A stretch of 13,497 nucleotides of DNA. Origin: Bacilli bacterium (GTDB lineage Bacteria > Bacillota_I > Bacilli_A > ML615J-28 > CAG-698). The notes below the pieces were generated by a model. The model saw only the letters and a program-made list of their open reading frames with translations. It ran no database searches and was not told where the DNA came from. The DNA lies in contig JAEEJT010000032.1 in the NCBI GenBank assembly GCA_016282055.1, positions 1 through 13,497 on the forward strand. Reading direction: 5' to 3'. Position 1 is the first letter of the stretch; each line of letters begins with the position of its first letter. A program made the position numbers and the translations under genes. Of the stretch, positions 12,972 to 13,497 are shown piece after piece.

Positions 12972-13497
12972 TTATCTTCTGATTCTTTGTTCAGTTTCAG
13001 AATCAAAGAAATGGCATTTTTCCATATTAATGCATAATTCTACTTCATCATTTGAATGTAAGTCAACTCTAGCATCAACTTTAGCAACTAAAGATTGACC
13101 ATTTAATAATGCATAGATATTTGTTTCAGCACCTAATAATTCAGATACTTCAACCTTCATCTTAGCTTTACTATCTTTATACTTTTCAAACAATTCAGGT
13201 GTATCATGAATATCTTCAGGACGAATACCCATAATTAATGGTTTATCAATATAATTTAATTGATCTAATAGTTTGAATTTGTTTTCAGGGATTCTTAATC
13301 TTGTTTCACCAACTTTATGATCTCCGATAACAAACCATCCATCTTCAGTAGCTTTACCTTCGATAAAGTTCATTGGAGGTGTTCCAATGAATCCACCAAC
13401 GAATGTATTATTTGGTGTATCATAAATTTCTTTTGGTGTACCAACTTGTTGAATGAAACCATCTCTCATAACAACAATTCTTGATGCCATTGTCATG
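12972..13497 (-). CDS. Sugar ABC transporter ATP-binding protein (MsmK/UgpC type), C-terminal part
   Basis: The last 174-175 codons of a MalK/MsmK/UgpC-type ATPase that energises carbohydrate import; the gene enters from the right edge. The first visible residues, MTMASRIVVMRDGFIQQVGT, are the stretch just after the switch His of the nucleotide-binding domain, so the Met at 13494-13496 is internal and not a start. Walker A, signature and Walker B motifs lie outside. Conserved C-terminal features follow: PKEIYDTPNNTFVGGFIGTP (21-40), PMNF (41-44) and GIRPEDI of the regulatory TOBE/OB domain (90-96). The end TEQRIRR matches an ordinary C-terminus. The partner permeases and the substrate are unknown, since such ATPases often serve several sugar transporters. 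A terminator follows, so it is separate from pgk. Confidence 0.93.
   Translation of the reverse strand, partial: MTMASRIVVMRDGFIQQVGTPKEIYDTPNNTFVGGFIGTPPMNFIEGKATEDGWFVIGDHKVGETRLRIPENKFKLLDQLNYIDKPLIMGIRPEDIHDTPELFEKYKDSKAKMKVEVSELLGAETNIYALLNGQSLVAKVDARVDLHSNDEVELCINMEKCHFFDSETEQRIRR

Noticed and set aside
12972..13496. Treating the ABC ATPase as a complete 174-residue gene starting at 13496
   Set aside because: The first residues correspond to a stretch well inside the nucleotide-binding domain; Walker A and B and the signature motif are missing only because the window ends.
1..13497. CRISPR arrays, tRNA or rRNA genes, insertion sequences, prophage or toxin-antitoxin genes
   Set aside because: No spaced direct repeats, cloverleaf-like segments, transposase or integrase motifs or terminal repeats were found by eye. 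All the inverted repeats noted are explained as terminators or leader structures.

Overview
This is an AT-rich, gene-dense chromosomal stretch from a low-GC Gram-positive bacterium (Bacillota/Mycoplasmatota side). The signs are strong Shine-Dalgarno (SD) sites of the AGGAGG type, near-consensus sigma-A promoters with 17-base spacers, short intrinsic terminators, a NifZ-ThiI pair, the rimP-nusA-ylxR-ylxQ-infB order and an rpsD gene transcribed alone. All tryptophans I checked are TGG and no complete gene ends in TGA, so nothing indicates the Mycoplasma genetic code. The BspA-type lipoprotein and overall character suggest an uncultured gut Bacilli/RF39-like lineage, but that placement is inference. 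Thirteen of the fourteen genes lie on the minus strand. No tRNA, rRNA, CRISPR array, insertion sequence or prophage gene was seen.

Layout from the right edge, in the direction of minus-strand transcription. First comes the end of a sugar-ABC-transporter ATPase (MsmK/UgpC type) with its terminator. Next is a glycolytic pair, pgk-tpiA, with its own promoter and terminator. Then rpsD (ribosomal protein S4) is transcribed alone from a perfect consensus promoter through a structured leader of about 150 bases that is a good candidate for S4 autoregulation. A bidirectional terminator separates rpsD from the only plus-strand gene, a small TSCPD-domain protein. Divergent from it runs a four-gene unit: cysteine desulfurase (NifZ-like), thiI, a three-pass membrane protein of unknown function, and a SpoU/TrmH-family RNA methyltransferase. 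The desulfurase and ThiI together make 4-thiouridine in tRNA, so most of this unit concerns RNA modification.

After a terminator comes a single-gene unit for a 716-residue lipoprotein with a fibronectin-III-like domain, BspA-type leucine-rich repeats and an InlB-like C-terminal module. The left quarter is the transcription/translation operon rimP-nusA-ylxR-ylxQ-infB, with infB running off the left edge. It starts at a sigma-A promoter and has a strong hairpin with a poor U-tract in its short leader.

The most interesting points are the two candidate RNA control elements (rimP/nusA leader and rpsD leader), a dyad at the predicted pgk transcription start, the repeated fusion of TAG stop codons with the next gene's SD, and the divergent pairing of a cysteine-rich TSCPD protein with a sulfur-transfer operon. 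I did not find a clearly novel multi-gene system; the window is mostly core genome.
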